Shown piece by piece: positions 42,924-54,333 of a stretch of 64,000 bases of DNA. The stretch is taken from assembly GCA_023374045.1 (NCBI GenBank), contig CM041779.1, forward strand, positions 147,251,485-147,315,484, written 5' to 3'. The stretch comes from Limonium bicolor. Taxonomy: Eukaryota > Streptophyta > Magnoliopsida > Caryophyllales > Plumbaginaceae. Position 1 is the stretch's first letter, and the number at the start of each line of letters is the position of its first letter. The position numbers were made by a program, and so were the translations under genes. A model generated the notes under the pieces. The model saw nothing but the letters and a program-made list of their open reading frames with translations. It was not told the origin of the DNA and made no database searches.

Positions 42924-43143
42924 GTGGCCACAGCCTCATCCTCGACCTCGTCGTCCAGACATCTGAAAATGTCATTATTAGTTTAGAACATTCACAAGAA
43001 CTTGCTGCAAGTTATTATCGCCCTTGCTAGCGGTTTAAATTGGTAAAGTCGTGCCTCACATTACTAACCCTTAACCCCGTTTCCCAAATTTAGGTTTTCT
43101 TATTCTCGGTACTTCTCTGTTCCAGTCATCAGAGCGCAACTAC

Positions 43144-43155
43144 GCTCTGATACCA
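43144..43155 (-). other. Primer binding site for initiator tRNA-Met
   Basis: TGGTATCAGAGC on the element strand, five bases after the 5' LTR. It fixes the direction of the element and the right LTR as the 5' one. Confidence 0.9.
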
Positions 43156-44899
43156 CTTTCTGTAACACCCCTGAATAACCAAACAGCAGTCTGAACAATG
43201 TGCCAAACGATATTACAATAAGTCTAAGAAGCGGATTCACAACTCCACCCGGGTGTCACAGACGCTAACCACCCACGTGGTTGACACAACAACATTATCA
43301 ACTCCAAGCTACAGTGTGAATGACTGGAATTAAAACCTTAACCCCATCCAAGTACAACAGGAAATACAAATCAAGTACCGAGAGTCTACATCATAAGTTC
43401 TTAACTTAAACAACACAAACCGAAACGTACATCTAGGGTTTAGTGTTACAGTCACAACCCATACATTAAAACATACTACTTAAAGTCTTGCCCAGATGGA
43501 CTACCCCTATGGTAGTCACCCTGCCTACTCTCCGCCTGCTTCCCAGTTTCATACCTGTAAAATAAAGGACTCAGCAAAACTATGCTGAGTATGAATATGT
43601 GTAGCCCGTATGTTGCCGGGCTACACGTCTACTTGGTTGAATATGATTAAGTCCAATTTGCATGCTATAGTAAAGCAGTAACACACAGCATACAATATAA
43701 ACATAGCAACTCACGACATGTTGGGCATAGAGATAACATCAAGCACCTCATGCATAAAGCAAGTAGAGCTTACAAGAGAATTTGAATAATGATGATCCTC
43801 ACAGTGGGATCATTCAACGTTGAGTGTTTTCATTTCTTTTTTCCTTTGTTTCCATCATGTGTACTTCTCTTTCTTTGCACCAGGTCTGGGGATGTAGGTT
43901 AGTTCCCGTGACCATACAGTATAGGTGCCCATCTTTCTTTGCTTCTTTATGGATTAATTGTGAGTTCTCTTGTCACCTCACGTTGGAGGACGTCGTCTCC
44001 TCCATAGCTAATCCCCCATGCCCGACGTCGTGTACCGGGAAAGCGGAGTCGCCTCTAGACTCCAGGATAAGCTCCACCATTTTGTCACTCCCCCATTCCC
44101 GACGCCTAGGTCGAGAAAGCGGAGTCACCTCTAGACTCCAGGATGTGCTCCCCATAGATGGTCGAAGGATCTGATGCAGATACCAACTCCCGAGTATTCC
44201 ATACCGCGCGGCCCGAGATGTTGTCTTCCCGGGTTATTCTCATGTTCCACAGTTGAGATTGCTCTTCATTATCATTAATGAATAGACATCATAGTGGGTG
44301 TCATGGTACGTCCTCCATGGTTAGAGAGGAGTTTTCCCTTTTATTGGAGTTTTCTTTGTTTCATAGTTCGTTTGTGTTTCATCTCAAGTTCCATAAACGA
44401 GAAGGGACTAAACTACTGTGCGCGCAAATACTATACAACAATGATATAGCAATCATAAACAAGATAAGTAAGCAATCCAATTTCATGCTTTAATCTTATG
44501 GTCATTTTAACATAAGGCACACAACAAACAAGCCGTGTAACACGGCAACATACGAACACACATGTCCATACCTTATTTGAAAGTACGAGTTGTCTCACAC
44601 ACGGTCCCGTCCGAGTTCGCTACGGCCCTAGCATTAATTAAAACATGTGTCAGTTTAGATTTCATGTGACGACCTTTGTGACACGCCCGAATTTATCTCG
44701 TTATTTATCGGGTGTTATTTCCTAGGTAAATCTTTATTGAATGTTCAACCTTTATTAGCCTTAGGGCTTCCCACGTATAAACTTTATCTTACTCTTAGGG
44801 CTTCACACCTGTTTATACTTAATATCCTTTTTCCTTAGTTAATGTTTTTAGAGCGTTTTAAGCGCTGTTAAGTAACAAGTTTATATAAAATAGATATAA

Positions 44900-47490
44900 C
44901 TTGTCTAATGTGTATTCCCTCCTTAGATAAATAGGTGAGCAATGTTTTAACCCTTGTATAGTGATAATGTAGACCATAGGAATACCCCCTAAAACCCATT
45001 TATACAGAAGCCCAATAGTTTCCAAATCTGAAACACAATTCTCATGTAATACCTTACTAATTTCACTTTTAATGTAGTAATTGGTGTTTAACTTTCTCCA
45101 CATGTTTCGCTAACATAGTTATGTTTATAGCTATTATTTGGGTTCATTATTAAACTTGGAATCACACTTATAATACCCTTGTAACACAGTTATACAGAAG
45201 TTACAACATTATTGAAATTAGAAACAGCAACTATACATTTCTTCTTGGTTCTTGTTCTTTTGTTAGTTCAACCAGTAGTTATTTCTTTCCCTCCGTATTT
45301 ACCCCACTAGATATGGGTGTTAACAATGTTTTAAACTCAAGATTAAACCAATAAGTCACTCACTAACTTCTGTAATTAGTTACGCAAAACAGAAGCTACT
45401 GAAAATCTGAAACTAGAATCTATTCCTCTGTTTGACCCTTGCTGGTAGTTGGTTAATTTAAATCTCTAAATTTCCCCTCAGTACCTATACACTTACTATG
45501 GTGTATTAGAGGTGGTTTAGACCCCTGAACAATTCATTACAACCCCATCGAGTCCCTCAGTACCTAGTTATACTGAAACTCAACTTTCATAAACAGCTAT
45601 AAACTGAGATAACACCAATCTGATATTCCTTCTGCTATCCTCTTCTGTTTCCTCATAACTGTCTTTCAATTTATCCCTAAGTACTTCCTACTCAGTTAAG
45701 TATTCTATCTCCATTTTAAAACTCAAAGTTACTCCAATAACCCTCCCTTAATCCTCTGTACAGAAGCAAAAACAACCTTCCTGAGAGCAAAGCATAAACC
45801 TGAGGTATTAAATTCTGTTATCCTTTCTTTTATTCCATTCTGTTAGCTCACGTCTTGGCACTCATCCTATTCTATGCTACCACTTGGTTATTTAAGACCT
45901 TAAGCAAGATTCTAACATCAAAGTAGAACCCAAAACCTTAGAAGTGTTTACTGAGATGTCCCAAACCGAATTGAAGAGAATCTGAAATCACAAACTGATA
46001 TATTCTTCTACTTTGTTTTTTGTCTGTTCCTAAACTGACTTGCAACTCCCTCCAAATGTATTACACTCCGAGTTAAGTCAATTAAAGACTCTCAGTTCGT
46101 CTTACCCCAAATAGACACTCATGTAACTCTTGCACTAATCACACAAAATACCTACATCCGAAAATCTGGAACAACCTGAATTGGTGCAGCTCTGTCTGTT
46201 TGTTATATCAGTGTCTTCACCTGATTCTTAATCTTCCTCTTAGTACCTATAGCTTACTAAGGTATGTTAGGGTATTTTGGACTCATTGGGCAACTCAATA
46301 TGACTCCTCCAAGTCTTCCTTACGAAGCTATACCAAACTGAAACAGAAGTCAAGACTGAAAACTGTAATTGTAAAACTGAAGCATTTTCTTTTCCTCTAG
46401 TCTTTCCTTTCTGTTTATTCTCAATCTGTCACTCCATTTATCCCTAACATCTACACTCTTTGTTAAATGACGAACAAGGCTGAAAGTCCATTTTCAAACC
46501 CAATTAACCCTCACATAACATCTGTACTTGTTTATAGAAAAGACCTACTAATGCAAATTTGGTAAACTGAATTGATGCATTTTCCTTTCTGCTTCTTCTC
46601 AGGCTATGACATGGCTTCAACCACTCCCAGATCACTCATCTACTCATTTAGAAGTTCTAGCAGAATGTTAACTCAAAACGTCATAACCAGTCCTAAGGAT
46701 AAACTGTAAAACTGAAACTGGAGCATTGTTTTTCTGTCTCTGATTTTGCCATTAATCTGTCTTCAAAACTCCCCTACTGGTTTACCCATTTGATTACATC
46801 TCTTACTATAGTCTTGGTTTTAAAAAAACCCCAAAGCACTTGTCAATGTTACAGTATTATCTTTATACTGAGACAAGACCATTCTAGGAACTGAGAAAGA
46901 CAAAACTGAAACACCAAAACTGGTGCATCTGTTCCTCTCCTTGAAGTTGCTTTCTGTTTTCTTTTTTTTTGTTTCTTGTTCTTCCAACAACCCCACGTTT
47001 AGACACCCAGTCAGGTGCATGTATAATATTTTAACTGTATCATTAACTCGATACAACTCCAGAACACTCAGCATACTGAAAATACATTGTTACAAATTTC
47101 AAATAATTATCAGTTTTGGACAGGTACCTTTCAACATCAAATTGTTCAAGTTTCTTTTTCTTTTCTTTCAAAGTTCTTTAGTTGCTTAGCTAGTTAGTTT
47201 AATGTGATGTTATTCTCGAAGAAGCCCACAACAACACTGACTGTACTCTGAGAAGTAAATATATAGAGAACACTCTATTTCAGAAACTGAAACAGTGAAG
47301 CCGATATCCCCTTTCCTCTTCTGTTTTCCTTTCTGTTTTACTCACGAATTTGATCTACAGTTTTCTCTCATTACCAACTCAAGTAGTCTAGGATGTGATA
47401 GTAATACACTAGTTGTATAAAGTTCACAATTGAATCTTCGCAGAAAGAAAACTATACAGAATTCAAACTACTCAGTAACTAAACTCAACA
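44900..47490. repeat. Degenerate 190-bp array, second LTR copy
   Basis: Same units in the same order as 28000-30646, for example ACAGAAGCCCAATAGTTTCC near 45003 and CTGAAACTGGAGCATTGT near 46711. Confidence 0.75.
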
Positions 47491-48848
47491 GTTTTGGTTT
47501 TGTTTTCTGATTAAGGTTTCAGGTTAGAGTTAGCTCACCAGTTGAGTGTCTTGATAGTTTCTCTTGGACTAATCCTTTGTTTCCCACAGGACTTCAACCC
47601 CTTGGTCACTCGACAGCAGCTGAGGAAGTTTTTTCTCAGAATTAGGCTTGGTAAAAATAGGTGAGGCAGGTTGTGGCAAAAGAAAAAAATGATTAAGGTT
47701 TACCTGGTTGTGGTTCCTTTCTTTTTGAATACAGAACTGGGATGTTCTTCCTGGGGAGGTTTGACACTCTTCATGGGTTTGTTTCACAAGAAACCTCACG
47801 CAAGTAATGAAGAGGGAAGGAGTTAGACCGTAGGGGATCTCAGACACTAACAGGAAGAGAATAACAGATTTGAAATCGCAAGGTATTTATTTTTCTTTCT
47901 CTCTGAATTTGTAGCCTCACCTTAGCAGCTCTTCGAGGAGGATTGAGTTTTATGATTACCCCAGGACTTCCTCGGTAGCTGGCATGCAAGTCTTGTGAGG
48001 AAACAGAAGAGAGTTAGAAGGAGTGATGGTTTGATCTGAGGTAGGAAAACAGGAGAAATAGAAGTGGAAAGAGAAGAAGGCAATGCAGATTAGCACACTT
48101 ACCTTGCGTGTGAAAGGAACCAGGGGAATTAACACGAGTTTCTACTCATGCAGAACTGGTGTACGCAAGAGAAGGGAAAAGAATGTTTTGTATACGGACT
48201 GGTTGATGGATTTAGTGGTTTCAGTCCACAAGACAGTAGCGTAGGAGTTTGGAATCACAAACTCTGAGGCATCGTGTGGACAGCAGTAGGTTTTGACACA
48301 GGAACAGACATGGTTTGAGATATATTTTTTTGAAATCGAGATAGCTCACATTGTGCTTCAGGTTGCAGATAGTCTTGAAAAACAAATGAGTATGGTGTTC
48401 TGGGTTGGTTGTCTTCTAGGTTTATGCCATTGCAGAGAATGGACAAAGAGAATAAGAAATGGTGTGGGAATATCAACACTCTGACGAATTCTTTTCTTCT
48501 GCTCCTGGGATCGACATCAGTTCCCTGTCTGGGTATGCTTTTGTATCTGTCGATTAAGCAACCAGGAAGTGAGGGCCTGAGAGTGCTTAGTGGGTTGCAA
48601 GTTACTAGAGAGGTTATGGGTGGTTGGAGAAACAGAATTTATGACGCCTGGGAGTTGGAGGGGGGGAAAACGAGTGGAATTCTTCATTGTTTTCTGTCCT
48701 TCTTTTTGTTCTTCTTGCTGTATCGAGGGAGAAAAATCGACACTGCTACAAAGATGCATTTGATTCTCTTTGTTTTTTTTCTTTCTGTGTAGTTAGTTTA
48801 GTTGATTTGATCCTAGTTTTAATTTGTTTGTTTTAGTTACCACCGAAT

Positions 48849-48939
48849 TCGAGCATAGCTCAACCGGTTAAGAAGACGTTCATGAGTATGCGAGAGTAGG
48901 GGTTCGAACCTCAGCGGGAGCGTATTGCTCCTTTTTTTT
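48849..48939 (+). ncRNA. tRNA-derived Pol III-like unit, second copy
   Basis: A box TAGCTCAACCGG (48856-48867), B box GGGTTCGAACC (48900-48910), hairpin GGAGC/GCTCC and a run of eight T (48932-48939). The A box is closer to consensus here than in the left copy. Confidence 0.6.
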
Positions 48940-49249
48940 ATAAGTTACACATGTTTATTTTTATATAGACTATATATTATATCGTGTTATTTTTGTTACG
49001 AAGTTATGCGACGTTATTATTACTTATTACAACGTTACAATATCGTAACGTTATGTATATGTATTTTCGTATTCGTACATATATAAGTACGTGACTATAT
49101 TAATATGTAACTTCGTCACGCTTTCGGACCGTATATACTAAATTTAATTGTTCATACATTGTTTTATGTCCAAATTATATAACGCGTTATTTTTGGATAA
49201 TCTCCTCGCGTTTATGATTTTATGTGATTAATTGTTCAGGGGTATTTCA

Positions 49250-50140
49250 ACCGTTGAAGCTCTTCTCCAACCTTACTCATTGCTGATTCCTCTCTTCTAT
49301 ATCTTATTTATGCTCTAATGGAGGCTTGACCTCATTTGTACTGTAGGATGAGGGTTTGACGAAGAAGATGAAGAAAAAGAAGAGGAATATCCCCCTCACC
49401 ATTGAAGCTCTTCTCCAACCTTACTCATGGCTAATTCCTCTCTTCTCTATCTTATTTATGTTGTAATAGAGGCTGACCTCATTTGTACTCTAGCATGAGG
49501 GGTTGACCCCAAATCCCCAAATTTGGCTTGTAATACCTATTGCACTTAATTTAGTTATGTTTCTCTCTTGAATTTATTGAACGTTCTAAGATTGGCCATC
49601 TGTATGCATTTGTGGTGATCCCTAATGAAATTTGGTTTGTAGTTAGGGATTGTGACCAAGAGAGATAGAGAAACCCTTGTATTTGCCTTCTTTAATTAGT
49701 TGGTGAATTATATTGCTATGTTTTTAACTTGTGCTTAATGTGACTTAGTAAGGTTAACACTAACCGGTTGTGAAGGTTAAAATTAACTAAGTAAGATTTG
49801 CCACATCTTGGGCTTAGAGGGTCATTATCTTAGTTCTATTAGACAACTAGAGTGAATTAGGATTAAGGCCATGTTTAGGTTGTATTTGGGTGATTCCCTC
49901 ACTCCCGGAGTATACCTGTCCAAGATTAGTTAGATTAGTTTTATTGCTTTTCTTTATTTCTCAAAATATACAAACCAAAACCCAAAAACTCCAATTTACA
50001 ATTATCCACCTTTGTTCATACTAAGCTTATAATTGATCAGATAGTTGTGAAGTCCCTATGGATATGACCTTGTTAAGCTACAACGACTGGGTTCACTGTC
50101 CATACTTAGCAAGATAGTTTAATCATTATTTCGCACATCA
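49250..50140 (+). mobile_element. 3' part of an Athila-like LTR interrupted by the giant element
   Basis: The part after the giant insertion joins the flank at 26237-26268. It has the usual end of an Athila LTR (TCCCTATGGATATGACC near 50057, ending CGCACATCA at 50140). The start of this LTR, left of 26237, was not found. Confidence 0.55.
49256..49507. repeat. Tandem duplication of about 147 bp split by the giant insertion
   Basis: Unit 1 is 26237-26268 plus 49256-49360 and unit 2 is 49361-49507. Shared words are CCCTCACC(G/A)TTGAAGC, CTCTTCTCCAACCTTACTCA and CTCATTTGTACT. Confidence 0.85.
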
Positions 50141-50464
50141 TTCACTGCTCCCCAATAAAAAAACCAAGATCTCTAATCGATCCAGTTAAGATTGTGCATG
50201 GAAGCTTTAGACCTAGAGTGACTTAGATACTAATCCCATAGAACAAGAAGATGTGGACGTGTGGAACACAACTACCAATATTAAGCTAATTAATATAAAC
50301 TAACTTAAATAATTAGAGTAAACTATTTTGTGAAAACAAAGAAAATTGGAGGTTGTTTAATTTAGCAAACATCACTGCAAAACCTACATCCTAGACTGTA
50401 TAAGTACAATTACATTTTTTTTACAAAGAGTAGGAAAACCTAATAACAAAATTAATAATGGGGG
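50141..50464. other. Unassigned DNA before gap 2
   Basis: A/T-rich with no ORF. It may be the far end of the minus-strand Athila-like LTR that emerges from the gap at 50965, but no terminus or target duplication could be confirmed. Confidence 0.35.
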
Positions 50465-50964
50465 NNNNNNNNNNNNNNNNNNNNNNNNNNNNNNNNNNNN
50501 NNNNNNNNNNNNNNNNNNNNNNNNNNNNNNNNNNNNNNNNNNNNNNNNNNNNNNNNNNNNNNNNNNNNNNNNNNNNNNNNNNNNNNNNNNNNNNNNNNNN
50601 NNNNNNNNNNNNNNNNNNNNNNNNNNNNNNNNNNNNNNNNNNNNNNNNNNNNNNNNNNNNNNNNNNNNNNNNNNNNNNNNNNNNNNNNNNNNNNNNNNNN
50701 NNNNNNNNNNNNNNNNNNNNNNNNNNNNNNNNNNNNNNNNNNNNNNNNNNNNNNNNNNNNNNNNNNNNNNNNNNNNNNNNNNNNNNNNNNNNNNNNNNNN
50801 NNNNNNNNNNNNNNNNNNNNNNNNNNNNNNNNNNNNNNNNNNNNNNNNNNNNNNNNNNNNNNNNNNNNNNNNNNNNNNNNNNNNNNNNNNNNNNNNNNNN
50901 NNNNNNNNNNNNNNNNNNNNNNNNNNNNNNNNNNNNNNNNNNNNNNNNNNNNNNNNNNNNNNNN
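50465..50964. other. Assembly gap of exactly 500 N
   Basis: Placeholder of fixed size; the true length is unknown. It interrupts what looks like an Athila-like LTR. Confidence 0.95.
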
Positions 50965-52137
50965 AATCTAGCATTTGGCAAAACACATATAGGTGAATTA
51001 CGTGCGAAGAATTATAAGCGTTTGCAGGAAAATTATCTATCCGACTAATCTTTCCCAAATCTCCATGGTAATTTTTACTTCCTATTAATCACCTTATCTG
51101 ATCCTAATAGGATTCGCAAGACAACTCTATAAATGCGCAAGTTTAATAGAGAAGAAGAATGATAAACATTAACCTAGAAACAATCCATTACAATCCCATA
51201 ATCAAGTTGCAGAAATCTAACTAATTTGTATCCATCGTGAAAACCCTACCCCAGAGTTAATCCCTACTTAGCCAGACATTACAAAGACAAGAAACAAATA
51301 ATATAATCAAAAGAGAATTCATCTAAGGGAAGAAAAACCCTCGAATTGAGTGATTATCCAGACTCAGATTCTGCCGACGCAAGGTTGAAGAAGACGATGG
51401 CCTAACTCCCTTCTATCGATGCTCCTCCAAAATGATGGTGATGTGCTTGATGAATGAGGATGGGAGATGAAGCTGATGCTGAAGGTGTGGATGAGTGGAA
51501 AGAGCGTTGTTACCAGCGTGAGAGTGTCGTGATGTAATGATAGGTAATGAATGATCCTCTCTTCACTGATTAGGTCACTTAAATAGAGTTTCTTCCTCTT
51601 TCTCCTTTAAAACGCAAAACTTCTACTGAATTTTTAGTCGCGTCCGAACATTGGTCCGACCTTCAATGTTCGGACACATTGCTTTGAGTGCTCCAATTCA
51701 AAAAGTCTTGACTTGTGTCCGAACTTGGATGTTCGGACATGCACCGTAGGTCAGACTTCCGACTTTTCTCATTGTGATTCTCGAACCATGTCCGAACTTC
51801 AAAGTTAGGACTGAAGTTTGGACATTTCACTAGGCACAGCACATGAACTCTCGGCTTGCGTCCGAGCTTGGAAGTTCGGACGCAAGCTCGGGCATACCTT
51901 CAAAATCCTCTAAATTCATCGTTCTGACTTCAATTCGACCCCCGTTTGTTGCATCATCTCCCTTGTGAGTTAATCTACTGTTTCCTTGGCTTTTCTCTGC
52001 ATTTAACATAGGAAAAGGTATCAACCCTAAAAACAACAAAACCAAACGAAAACGTAAGATAAGTGTGGAATATTATCCATGCGCGTATGAAATTAAGCAT
52101 TAAAGGCTGCTAAAACCATTCATATTCCACACTCATC
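50965..52137 (-). mobile_element. Athila-like LTR on minus, cut by gap 2
   Basis: From 52137 on minus it reads TGATGAGTGTGGAATATGAA, with AATATTCCACACTTATC shortly after; the start layout matches the solo LTR at 38412. Toward the gap it has GATTTCTGCAACTTGATTA, usual in Athila-type U5. An array of palindromes lies about 250-500 bases from the start. No polypurine tract is seen at the right border, so this could be a solo or 5' LTR. Confidence 0.65.
51640..51890. repeat. GTCCGAAC/GTTCGGAC palindrome array in Athila-like LTR
   Basis: Units: GTCCGAACATTGGTCCGACC with AATGTTCGGACAC, GTCCGAACTTGGATGTTCGGAC, GTCCGAACTTCAAAGTTAGGAC and GTCCGAGCTTGGAAGTTCGGAC. The spacing is 50-80 bases. Confidence 0.85.
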
Positions 52138-52700
52138 AACACGGGATTACAAGAATCATCCTCGTGCATTATTAACGACATATCATAAAGAAAATATTAT
52201 GACTATTTCAAATGGCACTAAATACAAATGATTGTTAACATCATGCTTCATCTCAACATTATACCGGAGATTGAAGATAATAACGACTTAAATCATATTG
52301 CGCACTAGCAATGAAAATATCGTTACACAATTTAAATGCGGTCATGTGCAGATACAACTAATGTTACCGCACCGACTGACATACTTTGTTTCCAGTTAAC
52401 AAAGACCGTGAACGACATCGTCATAATGGAACGACAACAGCAATAAACTGCTGCTAATAAACCATCTAAGTTAACAATAGAATGAAGTCTGTGGGTCTGC
52501 ACCTCAATATGGAGCGAGTGGGCCTAATAAAAACGTGGTTAAGACAGCGCACCAAGTACTCCATGCCTGTGGCTGGAAATGTACGCGCCTCACCATTCTC
52601 ATAACCTCTTTAAGAATCAAATACCTAAGGTCGACCCATCTCTCAATATGATAATTTCATGAGACCCAAGTATTCAGCGCCCTGTGAATAGCGGTTGTTG
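52138..52700. other. Unassigned DNA
   Basis: No ORF, LTR terminus or clear repeat was recognised. It may be a degraded internal piece of the plus-strand chromovirus whose 3' end follows. Confidence 0.3.
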
Positions 52701-52708
52701 TATATTGT

Positions 52709-53330
52709 GGGGGTACGGGGGTGTAACCCTTTTTAAGGGGGGTAGAGCCTCTTGGCTGTGCACAGTGTGTGCACTAAATTTATCGAGTCGTATGCGGGGC
52801 ATACCATAAATTGTTGATTAGTCGTTGTTGTTTGGTTGTCTGTTCGTCACGCGGGGCATGAATTGTTTGATTATATGTGCATTGCATACTGGTGAATGTA
52901 TGTGTTTGTACGTATCCTATGAGATACTTGAATGATGATGTGTATTTTACTCATGGATGTAGTAACTGATTAAGATACTTGTTACATTTATATATTATGT
53001 TTCCGTGTGAATCCTTCGCATAAAGTATTGTTTAGATACTGAATGGATCATAGTTATGGAATAATGAAATGTGGAAGGTTGAATGTGATGGCCTCGGGGA
53101 GGTTGTCAGGGTTAGTAGAACAGATAGGAAATGATGGTGCTGATGGATCACCTATATCCATATATTTGAATTAACGCCACACTTGAGGGCTAGGTGCATA
53201 TGAGCACAACACATTATGCGTGAATGTTAATCACATAGATGTACATTATGGGAATCGTGGGTAGATATATATATATACACATAATTGAGAAAAGACGACT
53301 TCAGGACGAAGTCCTTTTAGGGGGGTAGAT
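52709..53330 (+). mobile_element. 3' non-coding end of a plus-strand chromovirus
   Basis: It starts with the post-pol module GGGTACGGGGGTGTAACCC then TTTTTAAGGGGGGTAGAG (52709-52747) and ends with the stem GACTTC-AGGAC-GAAGTC (53297-53313) and the polypurine tract TTTTAGGGGGGTAGAT (to 53330). The pol genes that should lie to the left are missing. Confidence 0.75.
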
Positions 53331-54333
53331 TGAAATACCCCAAATATTAATTTATTTAATAATAATGAATTAATCAAATAAAAGTAATTAATGAGAGATT
53401 AAGGAATGAAATATCCTTAAATAAGAAAAAGGGGAATAATATAATATTTAATTATACCCTAAAAAGGTCATTAGGAAACATTAACGAAACCTAAAATGAC
53501 ATCGAGGATGTTTAGGAAATAGAAAAATAAAACAAAAATAATATTTATCGTTCTACCTCGAAAAATGTGTCACGAATATTTAGAAGTGAAAACAAGGTCT
53601 TAGACACCTTTTACAGTTATTTGGGTAATGTTATAGGCATTGAAAAATTGGTTAAACAGTCGGAATTCACGTAAAATGGTGAAACGCAAACCAATTAGAA
53701 ATTAAATACTAATTATTATAATTCATAAATACCAATAATAATTAATGGTTGAAAATACAAATTCAGAATCATAAAATGGTTCGTCTCATAAAACGGGACA
53801 ACGTGTCACGAACGGCACGAAAAACGGATATAAAACGAGTCACAAAACGACATAAATATGTAACGTTTTAAAAGCCAAAAAAAATATATGTATATGATGG
53901 GCCGACCCGCCCAACATGATTGGGCCGGCCCAGTCCTCTCTTCACTCTCGGTAAAGTACCGAGCCCACACTTAATCTATAGTCATTCTCTAATACTCACG
54001 GTAATAACCTAACCTAACTTACAAACTAACAAATAAACCTAAATTCCTATCTTCCTTCTATCTCCTCTTCTCTACCTGACGGCGATTTCACTCTCTTCTT
54101 CCTTCTCGTAGCCTCAACTCCTCTCACCTTCACTGCAACCCTAAACTGGCGAGGAGGAAATTCTCCGCCCACTTCATTCTCTTTTCTTCTGAAACAAACC
54201 CCAACGAAGACATACCTGCTCTGTCGCCTCTCTTCACTCTTCGCCATTTAGGATAATTTTTGCGACCCGATGAACAAGGACATACATGCTACCGTTTCTT
54301 CTTCATTCTCTTCTAGGTAATTTTCACAAACCT
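53331..54333 (+). mobile_element. Chromovirus 3' LTR, interrupted at 54333
   Basis: Starts TGAAATACCCCAAATATT, the chromovirus LTR start. About 570 bases in is a cluster of GGGCC words (GGGCCGACCCGCCC and TTGGGCCGGCCC, 53899-53932) near ATATATGTATATGATG, a promoter-like arrangement, then a CT-rich leader (TCTTCCTTCTATCTCCTC). The rest of this LTR is displaced by the minus-strand element that starts at 54334. Confidence 0.75.

Larger units (their letters stand above)
26270..49249 (-). mobile_element. Giant chromovirus-like Ty3/gypsy element, about 23 kb
   Basis: Near-identical LTRs at 26270-34181 and 43161-49249 bracket gag, an AlkB module, protease, RT-RNase H and integrase on the minus strand, in Ty3/gypsy order. 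The PPT lies at 34182-34197 and the primer site at 43144-43155. ACCGTT (26263-26268 and 49250-49255) flanks both ends within one base, and the sequence outside the ends joins into a repeat unit present uninterrupted at 49361-49507. The integrase C-terminus with EEATWELEDKM is of the chromodomain-tail type, pointing to Tekay/Del-like chromoviruses. LTRs differ by about 3% in the part I compared. Three solo LTRs are nested in it. All coding regions are broken. Confidence 0.9.
43161..49249 (-). mobile_element. 5' LTR of the giant element (6089 bp)
   Basis: Aligns with 26270-34181 throughout except the solo LTR. It carries the same hairpins (43569-43626), 76-bp duplication, 190-bp array (about 44900-47490) and tRNA-like unit. 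It has more one- to four-base deletions than its partner. Empty site for the solo LTR: 47497-47501. Confidence 0.9.

Noticed and set aside
50146..52137. Complete Athila-like LTR on minus spanning gap 2 with ends TGATGAG and GGGGAGCA
   Set aside because: Candidate flanks TTCAC and AACAC do not match, and the gap size is unknown, so the left border is left open.
54047..54247. Basic 66-codon minus-strand frame, possibly a small host gene
   Set aside because: It lies antisense in the CT-rich leader of a chromovirus LTR; its Arg/Lys/Glu content is the complement of CTTCTTC runs.
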